Shown here: positions 8,375 through 20,170 of the stretch, piece by piece
Layout: each line of letters starts with the position of its first letter
How positions within the stretch are numbered: position 1 is the stretch's first letter
Position numbers and translations under genes: made by a program
Notes under the pieces: model-generated
The model's input: only the letters and a program-made list of their open reading frames with translations
Told to the model about the DNA's origin: nothing
Databases searched by the model: none
NCBI GenBank assembly: GCA_963736425.1
Contig: CAVTOX010000014.1
Coordinates: 310,001-374,000 of the forward strand
DNA: 64,000 bases
Reading direction: 5' to 3'
Origin: Prado023 sp963736425
GTDB lineage: Bacteria > Actinomycetota > Actinomycetes > S36-B12 > CAIYMF01

Positions 8375-9292
8375 TCAGGCCGGGGGAGCCAGCGGACCCA
8401 GTGCGTCCCCGATCGCCTCTGCGAGGGCCTCAGGGTCGTCGAGCATCAGCAGGTGGGCTCCCTCGATGTCGACCACCCACGCCCCGGGGCCGAGCTCGTC
8501 GGCCCGCTGGCCCAGGTCGCTCAACCACCGCCGCCGGCGCAGGGGCACCGGGCCCGGCCAGCGCGCGGCGCCGACGATCAGGATCGGCACGTCAGGCAGC
8601 GGATGGGTCTCGGCCAGGACCAGCAGCTCGGACGCCTGGTCCCCGATGCTCAGCAGCTCGTCGATCGAGGCCTGCTGATGCTCGGTGTTCTCGTACGCGT
8701 CGGCAATCGACCTGGCCGCCGGTCCGCCGGCCCCCAGACCCACGGTGCCCCCGGATGCGAAGGCCCATCCGAGCCACCGCCCGATCCCGCTCAGGCGGTT
8801 GGCCAGGTCCCGGGCGATGTCGGGGTATCGCTCCACGAGGGTCGTGGTACTGGCCTCCTGGGGGGCAAGCGACGGGTCCACCAGGACCAGGGCGGCCACG
8901 CGCTCGGGGTGAATGCGGGCGAACGCCTTGACGAGGATGCCGGCGTAGGAGTGCCCAACAAGAGCGACCGGCTGTGCCGGATCGATGGCGCACGCTGCCA
9001 GCACGTCGCCGATCAGGGCCACGTGGTCGGCGAGAGCGGGGGGGTGTTCCCACGGTGTCGACCCGCCCAGTCCCGGGCGGTCGGCGAGGATGCAGCACAC
9101 GTCCGGCAGGTGCTCGACGACCGGGTGCCACACGTCCAGGGGCAGGCCCAGCCCGGCCTCGAACAGGGCCACGATCGGGGCATCCGGGTGGTGCACCTCC
9201 ACCCGGACGGCCGTCCCGGGGTGGTCGGTCACCTCGACCCGCAGCGCCCTGACCGTGGCTGGCTGCTCGGCAGGCTCGGAGGTCGATGACAT
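8375..9292 (-). CDS. alpha/beta-fold hydrolase
   Basis: 305 residues. Alpha/beta hydrolase with nucleophile elbow GHSYAG (Ser115), an oxyanion-type strand early in the protein (IVALFEAGLG) and a probable catalytic histidine in GAHLLML near the C-terminus. The substrate is unknown; esterase, lipase or haloalkane-type activities all use this fold. It faces the cellobiose phosphorylase gene with only four bases between the stops, and diverges from carB. No Shine-Dalgarno sequence is seen; the ATG follows a -10-like TACCCT by six bases. Together with the GH94 gene it interrupts the pyrimidine cluster. Confidence 0.85.
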   Translation of the reverse strand: MSSTSEPAEQPATVRALRVEVTDHPGTAVRVEVHHPDAPIVALFEAGLGLPLDVWHPVVEHLPDVCCILADRPGLGGSTPWEHPPALADHVALIGDVLAACAIDPAQPVALVGHSYAGILVKAFARIHPERVAALVLVDPSLAPQEASTTTLVERYPDIARDLANRLSGIGRWLGWAFASGGTVGLGAGGPAARSIADAYENTEHQQASIDELLSIGDQASELLVLAETHPLPDVPILIVGAARWPGPVPLRRRRWLSDLGQRADELGPGAWVVDIEGAHLLMLDDPEALAEAIGDALGPLAPPA

Positions 9293-9298
9293 AGGCAG

Positions 9299-9304
9299 AG
9301 GGTA
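9299..9304 (-). promoter_or_regulatory. candidate -10 of a leaderless hydrolase transcript
   Basis: On the minus strand TACCCT (9304-9299) is followed by six bases and the ATG at 9292. This spacing places the transcription start at or very near the start codon. Confidence 0.5.
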
Positions 9305-9393
9305 TCGGGGCCGGCGCTCGGGTGGCGGGCACGCCGGCCCTCAAGTGCCCCGCCGGGCCGCGGGCCCGCGCGTCCGCCGCGACCGACGCCCGG

Positions 9394-9399
9394 TATGAT
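9394..9399 (+). promoter_or_regulatory. candidate -10 of the carB operon
   Basis: TATGAT is an excellent -10 hexamer, 28 bases before the second PyrR hairpin. The expected start near 9406 would put the hairpin and the short leader ORF in the mRNA. No strong -35 is seen. A short direct repeat GAAGCCTCC follows. Confidence 0.6.
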
Positions 9400-9427
9400 C
9401 GGCGCCACTGAAGCCTCCATCGGAAGC

Positions 9428-9462
9428 CTCCTTTAAGTCCGTCCTGAGAGGCGGGGAAGGAG
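9428..9462 (+). promoter_or_regulatory. second PyrR-binding RNA element, before carB
   Basis: CTCCTT (9428-9433) is complementary to AAGGAG (9457-9462), with TCCTGAGAGG between them, a perfect fit to the PyrR loop UCCNGNGAGG. The 3' part GAGGCGGGGAAGGAGTGGGC is identical to that of the pyrR leader. The masked ribosome binding site serves ATG 9469, a short leader ORF, not carB itself. It gives the second half of the split pyrimidine cluster its own UMP-dependent control. Confidence 0.85.
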
Positions 9463-9468
9463 TGGGCC

Positions 9469-9517
9469 ATGCCCATCCTCACGGTCGTGCTTGTCTCCGC
9501 CTGCAGGGAGGCCGTCG

Positions 9518-9534
<17 letters not shown>
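9469..9534 (+). CDS. 21-residue leader ORF overlapping the carB start
   Basis: ATG 9469 lies six bases after the AAGGAG that the PyrR hairpin masks. The ORF encodes MPILTVVLVSACREAVDAAAH and stops at 9532-9534, 17 bases inside carB, whose ATG is at 9518 in another frame. Its start has the same place relative to the hairpin as the pyrR start has at 1335, so it may be a remnant of a copied pyrR leader. Likely role: ribosomes ending here re-initiate on or open the carB start, passing PyrR repression on by coupling. Translation is inferred, not shown. Confidence 0.55.
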
Positions 9535-12852
<3,318 letters not shown>

Positions 12853-12853
<1 letters not shown>

Positions 12854-13707
12854 TGTCCGTCCAGGTCACGGCAGAAGTCGTCAGCCTGCGCCGCGCCGGC
12901 GCCTACCACCACCTCACCCTGCTCGCCCCCGGTATCCCGGAAGCGACGCGCCCCGGGCACTTCGTGGCCCTGGCGGTGGGTGGCGAGGGCTCGGGGATGT
13001 TGCTCCGACGGGCGTTCTCGATCCATCGGGTCACCCCCGGTGGCGCCTCCGGTGGCACGGTCGAGATCGTGTTCGCGACCCACGGCAAGGGGACGCGCTG
13101 GCTGGCCGACCGACGTCGCGGGGACAAGCTCGACGTGATCGGCCCGCTGGGCAAGCCCTTCGTGCTCCCGGCAGAGCCGGTCGCCTGCGTGCTGGTGGCC
13201 GGCGGGTACGGGGCGGCACCGCTGTTCATGCTCTCCGAGCAGCTGCGTGCCCGCGGCTGCCGGGTGGACATGGTGCTCGGCGCGGCCTCGGAGGACCGGC
13301 TGTACGGGGTGCTTGAGGCCAAGCGGTCCTCGGCCTCGGTCACGGTGACCACCGATGACGGCTCGTTCGGCATCCGCGGTCGGGTCACCGACCCCCTGGG
13401 GGAGATCATCAGCGCCAGTGGCGCCGACGTGGTCTACGCCTGTGGGCCGATGGCCATGCTGGGCGCCGTCGCTGATGCGGCCGCCCGGCATGGCGCCCAC
13501 AGCCAGTGCGCCGTCGAGGAGTCGATGGCGTGTGGGATCGGCATCTGCATGACCTGCGTGCTGCCCGTGCGCGGATCCGACGGCGTCACCCGGATGGTCC
13601 GCTCGTGCACCGACGGGCCGGTGTTCAAGGGTAGCGACGTCCGGTGGGCCGAGGTGGGCACCGTCCCCGCCGGAACCCTCGGGGCACCCGTGGAAGGGGG
13701 GCACTGA
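12853..13707 (+). CDS. pyrK: dihydroorotate dehydrogenase electron transfer subunit
   Basis: 284 residues. Ferredoxin-reductase-like protein binding FAD and a 2Fe-2S cluster; passes electrons from PyrD to NAD+. The FAD-binding region has LLRRAFSIHRV, the nucleotide-binding fold GGYGAAPLFML, and the cluster cysteines are C227, C232, C235 and C252 (CGIGICMTC ... SC). GTG 12850 precedes ATG 12853, but the ATG overlapping the carB stop fits the operon pattern. It lies directly before the class 1B pyrD, its expected partner. Confidence 0.93.
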
Positions 13708-14723
13708 TGACCGCGACTGCCTCCGCGTCCGCCGTCGGTCGGGTGGACATGTCCACGCGCCTGGGCACGTTCCAGATGCCCGACCCGGTGCTGACCGCCT
13801 CGGGGTGCGCCGCGGCCGGGCGCGAGCTTGCCCCGTTCCTGGACCTCACCGCGATCGGTGCGGTCGTCACGAAGTCGATCATGCTCAACCCGCGTTCCGG
13901 TCGCCCCACGCCGCGGATGGCCGAGACCCCCTCAGGGATGCTCAACTCGATCGGGCTTCAGGGCCCCGGCGTCGAGGAGTTCATCGCCAAGGACCTGCGA
14001 TGGCTGCGCGAGTGTGGCATCCGCACGGTGGTCTCCATCGCCGGCGGAAGCGTTCAGGAGTACCAGAAGCTCGCCCAGCGGCTGCGTCACGAGCCCGGGG
14101 TCGCCGCCCTCGAGGTCAACATCTCGTGCCCCAACGTCGAGTCCCGCGGCCAGGTGTTCGCCTGCGACCCGTTCTCAGCCGGGTCGGTCGTCCAGGTGGT
14201 CCGTCGCCACACGTCCCCCGATGTCCCGGTCCTGGCCAAGCTCAGCCCGGACGTCACCGACATCGTCGCGATCGCCAAGTCCGTGATCAATGCCGGAGCC
14301 GACGGGCTGTCGCTGATCAACACCCTGCTCGGGATGGTGATCGACCCGGACACCATGCGCCCGATGCTCGGCGGGATGACCGGCGGCCTGTCCGGCCCGG
14401 CGATCCGCCCGGTCGCGGTGCGTGCCATCTGGCAGGTGCACGCCGCCTACCCGAAGGTGCCGATCCTGGGCATGGGCGGGATCCGCACCGGCCAGGACGC
14501 GTTCGAGTTCCTACTCGCCGGCGCCAGTGCGGTGTCCGTCGGGACGGCCGTGTTCAACGACCCGCACGCGCCTGCACGGATCTCCGCCGAGCTGCACGAC
14601 ATCCTGGCCGCGCGTGGCTTCACCCGGCTTTCGGATGCTGTCGGCCTCGGTCACACGATGCAGGCCCGCCACGTCGCGGCCATGGATGCCCGCAGGGCAG
14701 CGCAGCAGGAGGCCCAGGAATGA
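13707..14723 (+). CDS. pyrD: dihydroorotate dehydrogenase, class 1B catalytic subunit
   Basis: 338 residues, cytoplasmic FMN enzyme oxidising dihydroorotate to orotate. The catalytic base is Cys141 in NISCPN, diagnostic of class 1 (class 2 uses serine), and the phosphate-binding GMGGIRTGQDAFEF follows near the end. The preceding pyrK makes it class 1B, NAD+-dependent, unlike the quinone-linked class 2 enzyme of mycobacteria. The N-terminus has an extra dozen alanine/serine-rich residues. Start overlaps the pyrK stop; stop overlaps pyrF (ATGA). Confidence 0.95.
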   Translation: MTATASASAVGRVDMSTRLGTFQMPDPVLTASGCAAAGRELAPFLDLTAIGAVVTKSIMLNPRSGRPTPRMAETPSGMLNSIGLQGPGVEEFIAKDLRWLRECGIRTVVSIAGGSVQEYQKLAQRLRHEPGVAALEVNISCPNVESRGQVFACDPFSAGSVVQVVRRHTSPDVPVLAKLSPDVTDIVAIAKSVINAGADGLSLINTLLGMVIDPDTMRPMLGGMTGGLSGPAIRPVAVRAIWQVHAAYPKVPILGMGGIRTGQDAFEFLLAGASAVSVGTAVFNDPHAPARISAELHDILAARGFTRLSDAVGLGHTMQARHVAAMDARRAAQQEAQE

Positions 14724-15466
14724 CCGACATCCACTCATCGGCGCGAGACGACTCGCGCGCCCCGATCGCCGTGGCCCTGGACGCCCCGGATCGCGCCACG
14801 GCCCTGACCTGGGCTGCGGTGCTCGCCCCGCACGTGCCCGTGCTGAAGGTGGGCCTGGAGACCTACCTGCGCGACGGTGCGTCGATCGTCGACCAGATCC
14901 ACGAGGTGGCTCCCACCTGCGGGGTGTTCCTGGACCTCAAGCTGCACGACATCCCGAACACCGTCCGGGGCGCTGCCCGCAGCGTCGCAGGGCTGGCTCC
15001 CGAGTACCTCACCGTGCATGCCTCCGGGGGCCCCGCGATGATCGCTGCGGCCGCAGAGGCGCTGCCCGGCACGTCCATCACCGCCGTGACCGTGCTCACC
15101 TCCTTGACCGAGTCCGACCTTGACGTGATCGGACTGCGCGGCCCCGCCCAGGACGCCGTCGTGCGGATGGCGGTCATGGCCGTGCAGGCAGGAGCCCGCG
15201 CCATCGTCTGCTCACCGCAGGAGGTGGCCGCGGTGCGCGCGGCGGTGGCCGACGAGGACATCATGCTGATCACGCCCGGGGTGCGACCGGCCTCCGGCGA
15301 GGGCAGCAGCATCGGCGACCAGGCCCGGGTGGCGACCCCGCAGCAGGCCCTGGCCGACGGGGCCGACCTCCTGGTGATCGGCCGGCCGATCACCGGTGCC
15401 GGCGACCCGGCCGAGGCGGCGCGCAGGATCGCGGAGTCCATCCGGCCGTGGCCGGTGTCGCGATGA
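14720..15466 (+). CDS. pyrF: orotidine 5'-phosphate decarboxylase, type 1
   Basis: 248 residues. Last step to UMP. The catalytic Asp-Lys-x-x-Asp array is seen in FLDLKLHDIPNTV, typical of type 1 enzymes (E. coli, Bacillus); M. tuberculosis has the distinct type 2. The phosphate loop lies in LVIGRPITGAGDP. Orotate phosphoribosyltransferase (pyrE) is not in the window. Overlaps pyrD and mihF by ATGA. Confidence 0.95.
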   Translation: MTDIHSSARDDSRAPIAVALDAPDRATALTWAAVLAPHVPVLKVGLETYLRDGASIVDQIHEVAPTCGVFLDLKLHDIPNTVRGAARSVAGLAPEYLTVHASGGPAMIAAAAEALPGTSITAVTVLTSLTESDLDVIGLRGPAQDAVVRMAVMAVQAGARAIVCSPQEVAAVRAAVADEDIMLITPGVRPASGEGSSIGDQARVATPQQALADGADLLVIGRPITGAGDPAEAARRIAESIRPWPVSR

Positions 15467-15828
15467 GCGCCCATCCCGGATCGGGCCCACCGCCGCTGAC
15501 CCCCGAGGCGCGCGCTGCTGCCGCTGCACGGGGCGTGCGCGCCCGGCAGGTGCGTGCCCAGGTGCGCGCAGGTCTGGCGGACGGCAGCGTCCACGTCGCC
15601 GATGTCCTGCGTGCCGGCCGGGCCCCCGACGAGCGGGGCCGCATCCTGGCCCGGATGAAGGTCGTCGACCTGCTGTCCAGCTTCCGGGGAATCGGACCGA
15701 TCCGGGCGGCCGACATCATGGACGCCATCGGGATCGCCGCCAACCGCCGCGTGGGTGGGTTGGGGCCACGCCAGGTCGAGGAGATCACCCACCTGATCGC
15801 CACGCGGTACCCGGGGAGTCGCGGCTGA
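15463..15828 (+). CDS. mihF: actinobacterial integration host factor mIHF
   Basis: 121 residues, basic nucleoid-associated protein of the mIHF/sIHF family, unrelated in fold to E. coli IHF. The conserved core is the helix KVVDLLSSFRGIGPIRAADIM with its helix-two-turn-helix (residues about 65-95) followed by LGPRQVEEI. It binds and bends DNA and in mycobacteria is essential. The N-terminal 50 residues are alanine/arginine-rich and low in complexity. Its place between pyrF and gmk is the conserved one. Start overlaps pyrF by ATGA, stop overlaps gmk. Confidence 0.93.
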   Translation: MSAHPGSGPPPLTPEARAAAAARGVRARQVRAQVRAGLADGSVHVADVLRAGRAPDERGRILARMKVVDLLSSFRGIGPIRAADIMDAIGIAANRRVGGLGPRQVEEITHLIATRYPGSRG

Positions 15829-16391
15829 TGCGCGGACGGCTCGTGGTCCTGACCGGACCCAGCGGTGTGGGCAAGGGCACGGTCGTGGCCGAGTTGCGCC
15901 GGCTGCGCCCCGACCTGTGGGTCTCGGTGTCGGCCACCACGCGAGAGCCGCGGCCCGGCGAGGTCGACGGGGTCTCCTACCACTTCTGGAGTCCGGAGCG
16001 CTTCGCGCGCACGATCGCCGACGGCGGATTCCTTGAGTGGGCGGAGTTCGCCGGGAACCGGTACGGCACCCCACGGGCGGAGGTGGAGCGGCGGTTGGCC
16101 GCGGGGGAGTCGGTCCTGCTCGAGATCGAGCTGAACGGCGCCCGCCAGATGCGCGCCGCGATGCCCGAGGCGTTGATGGTGTTCCTGACCCCGCCGAGCG
16201 TCGCCGATCTCGAGGCCCGCCTGCGCGGTCGGGCCACCGAGGACGAGGCGGCCATCGCCCGCCGGTTGGAGCGCGGCGCCCACGAGATGGCGGCCGCCGC
16301 GGAGTTCGACGCCGTGGTCGTCAATGATGATGTGGTCCGCGCAGCCCGGGAGTTGGTAGACTTCGTCGCAGATCCGGGCCACCTGGCCTGA
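15828..16391 (+). CDS. gmk: guanylate kinase
   Basis: 187 residues. Phosphorylates GMP to GDP with ATP. The P-loop GPSGVGKGT is at residues 10-18, the GMP-binding segment SVSATTREPRPGE follows, and SYHFW is typical. ATG 15828 overlaps the mihF stop. A 62-base gap separates it from rpoZ, which has its own ribosome binding site. Confidence 0.96.
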   Translation: MRGRLVVLTGPSGVGKGTVVAELRRLRPDLWVSVSATTREPRPGEVDGVSYHFWSPERFARTIADGGFLEWAEFAGNRYGTPRAEVERRLAAGESVLLEIELNGARQMRAAMPEALMVFLTPPSVADLEARLRGRATEDEAAIARRLERGAHEMAAAAEFDAVVVNDDVVRAARELVDFVADPGHLA

Positions 16392-16453
16392 GAGGATCAC
16401 CGCCGGCAGAAATGGTCCGGAGTGATCCAGTCCCCCCACAGGAGGGTTTGGCC

Positions 16454-16735
16454 GTGTCCGGCACCAGCATCCGCCCCGAGGGCATCACCCACCCGCCCAT
16501 CGATGAGCTTCTGAGCACCACGCATTCGAAGTACTCGCTGGTCATCGAGGCTGCCAAGCGCGCCCGCCAGATCAACGCCTACTACTCCCAGCTCGGCGAG
16601 GGCCTTCTCGAGTACGTCGGTCCGCTGGTGGAGACCCAGCCGCAGGAGAAGCCGCTCTCGATCGCCATGCGCGAGATCAACGAGGGCCTGCTGTCCGTGG
16701 AGCCGATCGAGGAGCCCGTCGAGGAGTCGTTCTGA
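16454..16735 (+). CDS. rpoZ: RNA polymerase omega subunit
   Basis: 93 residues. Small subunit that helps assemble RNA polymerase by holding beta'. The conserved signature KYSLVIEAAKRARQINAYY is present, with the acidic C-terminal tail EPIEEPVEESF. GTG 16454 follows AGGAGG (16440-16445) with eight bases between; an upstream in-frame ATG at 16412 would put the ribosome binding site inside the gene. Conserved gmk-rpoZ-coaBC order. Confidence 0.95.
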   Translation: MSGTSIRPEGITHPPIDELLSTTHSKYSLVIEAAKRARQINAYYSQLGEGLLEYVGPLVETQPQEKPLSIAMREINEGLLSVEPIEEPVEESF

Positions 16736-17976
16736 CGAGCGCACCTGCGCACGTCGTCCTCGGCGTGGCAGGCGGAATCGCGGCCTACAAGGTCGCGCAT
16801 CTGTTGCGCCTCCTGACGGAGTCCGGTCACGACGTGCGCGTCGTGCCGACCGAATCGGCCCTGAGCTTCGTGGGCGCCGCCACGTGGGCCGCGCTGTCCG
16901 GCCACCCTGTCCACACCACCGTGTGGGAGGACGTGGCGGGTGTGGAGCACGTGCGCCTCGGCAGGTCCGCTGACGTCGTGGTCGTGGCCCCGGCGACCGC
17001 CGATCTCCTGTCACGCGCGGCCACCGGCCGGGCCGACGACCTGCTCACCGCCACCCTGCTGACCGCCACCTGCCCGGTGGTGATGGTCCCGGCCATGCAC
17101 ACCGAGATGTGGCTGCACGCCGCCACCCAGGCCAACGTGGCCACCCTGCGTGAGCGCGGTGTGATCGTCCTGGACCCCGCCGTCGGCCGCCTGACCGGTG
17201 CTGACACAGGGCCCGGTCGGATGCCCGAGCCGGAGACGATCGCGGCGGCCATCGGCGCCGTCCTGCACACCGGTGGCCTGCGCGACCTTGCCGGGGTGCG
17301 CGTCGTGATCAGCGCGGGCGGGACCCGCGAGGCCCTGGACCCGGTGCGGTTCCTCGGCAACCGGTCCAGTGGCATTCAGGGCTACGCGCTGGCAGCGTCA
17401 GCCGCCGCCCGGGGTGCGTCGGTCACGCTCGTCAGCGCGAACGTCGAGCTGCCTGACCCGGCGGGATGCACGGTGGTCCGGGCCGGTAGCGCGCGGGAGC
17501 TCCAGGAGGCCGTGATGGCAGGGGCCGTCGGGTCCGACGTCGTCGTGATGGCGGCTGCCGTGGCGGACTTCCGGCCTGCGGAGGTCGCTGCCGACAAGAT
17601 CAAGAAGGATGCGACCGACGACGGCACCCCGGAGCCGATCGCACTGGTCCGCAACCCCGACATCCTCGCCGGGCTCGTCGAGGCGCGCACTGCCGGGCTG
17701 GTCCCGCGCGGGACGGTCCTGGTGGGGTTCGCCGCCGAGACCGGCGACGCCGTGGGCGATCCGCTGGACCACGCCCGGGCGAAGCTGACGCGCAAGGGCG
17801 TCGACCTGCTCGTGCTCAACGACGTGTCCGGCGGGTCGGTCTTCGGCCGACCCGACAACGAGGTGCACCTGCTCACCCCTGACGGCGTCGTCGACGGCCC
17901 GCACCCGGGCACCAAGGCTGAGGTGGCACACGCCGTCTGGGACCGCGTGGTCGGACTCCGGGCGGACTCCGCATAG
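16732..17976 (+). CDS. coaBC: CoaBC, phosphopantothenoylcysteine synthetase/decarboxylase, apparent CTG start
   Basis: 414 residues if it begins at CTG 16732. Makes 4'-phosphopantetheine for coenzyme A. The flavoprotein decarboxylase domain (CoaC, to about residue 185) has GVAGGIAAYK and GPGRMPEPE; the CTP-using synthetase domain (CoaB) has SAGGTREALDPVRFLGNRSSG and DKIKKD. The first beta strand (HVVLGVAGG) lies upstream of the first standard start, GTG 16765, and no ATG or GTG precedes it in frame. CTG 16732 follows GAGGAG (16721-16726) by five bases and overlaps the rpoZ stop as CTGA, so it is the best start. Where most relatives have SSGKQG it reads SSGIQG. Confidence 0.9.
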   Translation: MTSAPAHVVLGVAGGIAAYKVAHLLRLLTESGHDVRVVPTESALSFVGAATWAALSGHPVHTTVWEDVAGVEHVRLGRSADVVVVAPATADLLSRAATGRADDLLTATLLTATCPVVMVPAMHTEMWLHAATQANVATLRERGVIVLDPAVGRLTGADTGPGRMPEPETIAAAIGAVLHTGGLRDLAGVRVVISAGGTREALDPVRFLGNRSSGIQGYALAASAAARGASVTLVSANVELPDPAGCTVVRAGSARELQEAVMAGAVGSDVVVMAAAVADFRPAEVAADKIKKDATDDGTPEPIALVRNPDILAGLVEARTAGLVPRGTVLVGFAAETGDAVGDPLDHARAKLTRKGVDLLVLNDVSGGSVFGRPDNEVHLLTPDGVVDGPHPGTKAEVAHAVWDRVVGLRADSA

Positions 17977-18037
17977 GATCTCTCCGAGTACGCCGGGCCG
18001 CAGGTGCCCGATCAAACCCCCTAGAAGGGCCTGCCCA

Positions 18038-19245
<1,208 letters not shown>

Positions 19246-19249
<4 letters not shown>

Positions 19250-20170
19250 TCGTCCTGCCGGCGGGGTTCACCGCGACCCCCCTGGCAGATGGCGACGTCG
19301 ACGAGGTCGTCGCACTGGTGCGCACCTGCGAACTGCATGACTCCGGTGAGGCGATGTACGAGCGCGCCGACCTCGTCGGCGACCTCGTGCTGGCTGATCG
19401 GCAGCGAGACGCCCTGATCGTCCGAGGCCCCGGGCGGGTCCTGGTCGCGTGGGGGCTGATACTGCGCTCTCGCACTCGTTGCGCCGACGTCCACCCCGAC
19501 CACCGCGGCCAGGGCGTGGGCCGCAGCCTGGTGGCGTGGTCGGTGGACCGCGCCCGGCAGCTGGGCGCGGACCGGATCGGCCAGACGATCGAGGACACCC
19601 GGATGGACGCGCGCGACCTCGTGCGGACGTTCGGCGCCCTCCCCGTCCGCACCGCGTGGATCCTGTACCGCGACGCTGCCCCCGCCGCGCCGCCAGCACC
19701 GCGCGACGACCTGCCGGGCATCGTCCTGCGCGAGTCGACGCCTGCTGATGAGGTGGAGGCGCTGCAGATGATGGAGCTCGCGTTCAGCGAGTGGCCCGAC
19801 CGGCAGCCGTCAACGCTGGCCACGTGGCAGGCGATGGTCACCCGGCGGGAGGGCTTCACCGCCGACCATCTGCAGCTGGCGGTCCGCGCCGACGGTCTAG
19901 TCGTGGGTGCGGCGTTCATCATCGACGACGGCCGGGAGCTGTGGGTCGACAAGCTCGCGACCCACCCGCAGTTCCGTGGCCTGGGGATCGGCAGTGCGCT
20001 GATGCGCCGGGCGCTCGTCCTGGCGCACGCCCGAGGCCGTCTGCAGGACGTGCGTGTCCACCGACTCGAACACCGGGGCGCTGCCGTTCTACGAGCGCCT
20101 CGGCATGGAGGTCACGCGCTCGTTCACCCATTGGGCGATACCGCTGGACGATCAGGGCGGGACGCCATGA
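19246..20170 (+). CDS. double GNAT-domain acetyltransferase, frameshifted near its end
   Basis: About 307 residues with two GNAT halves. Each has an acetyl-CoA pyrophosphate loop: HPDHRGQGVG in the first and HPQFRGLGIG in the second. The substrate is unknown. From GTG 19246 (overlapping the metK stop) the frame is good to about 20035; the expected C-terminal strand STDSNTGALPFYERLGM continues in the +1 frame to a TGA at 20168-20170. One extra base somewhere in 20030-20062 explains this. The corrected stop overlaps the priA ATG (ATGA), which supports the correction. In mycothiol synthase the same two-GNAT layout occurs, but identity with MshD is not supported here. Confidence 0.75.

Noticed and set aside
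5854..9292. Recent mobile-element insertion splitting the pyr operon
   Set aside because: No transposase, integrase, terminal repeat or target duplication is seen, and base composition matches the surroundings.
17977..18037. SAM riboswitch before metK
   Set aside because: The gap is only 61 bases and shows no SAM-binding fold or terminator.
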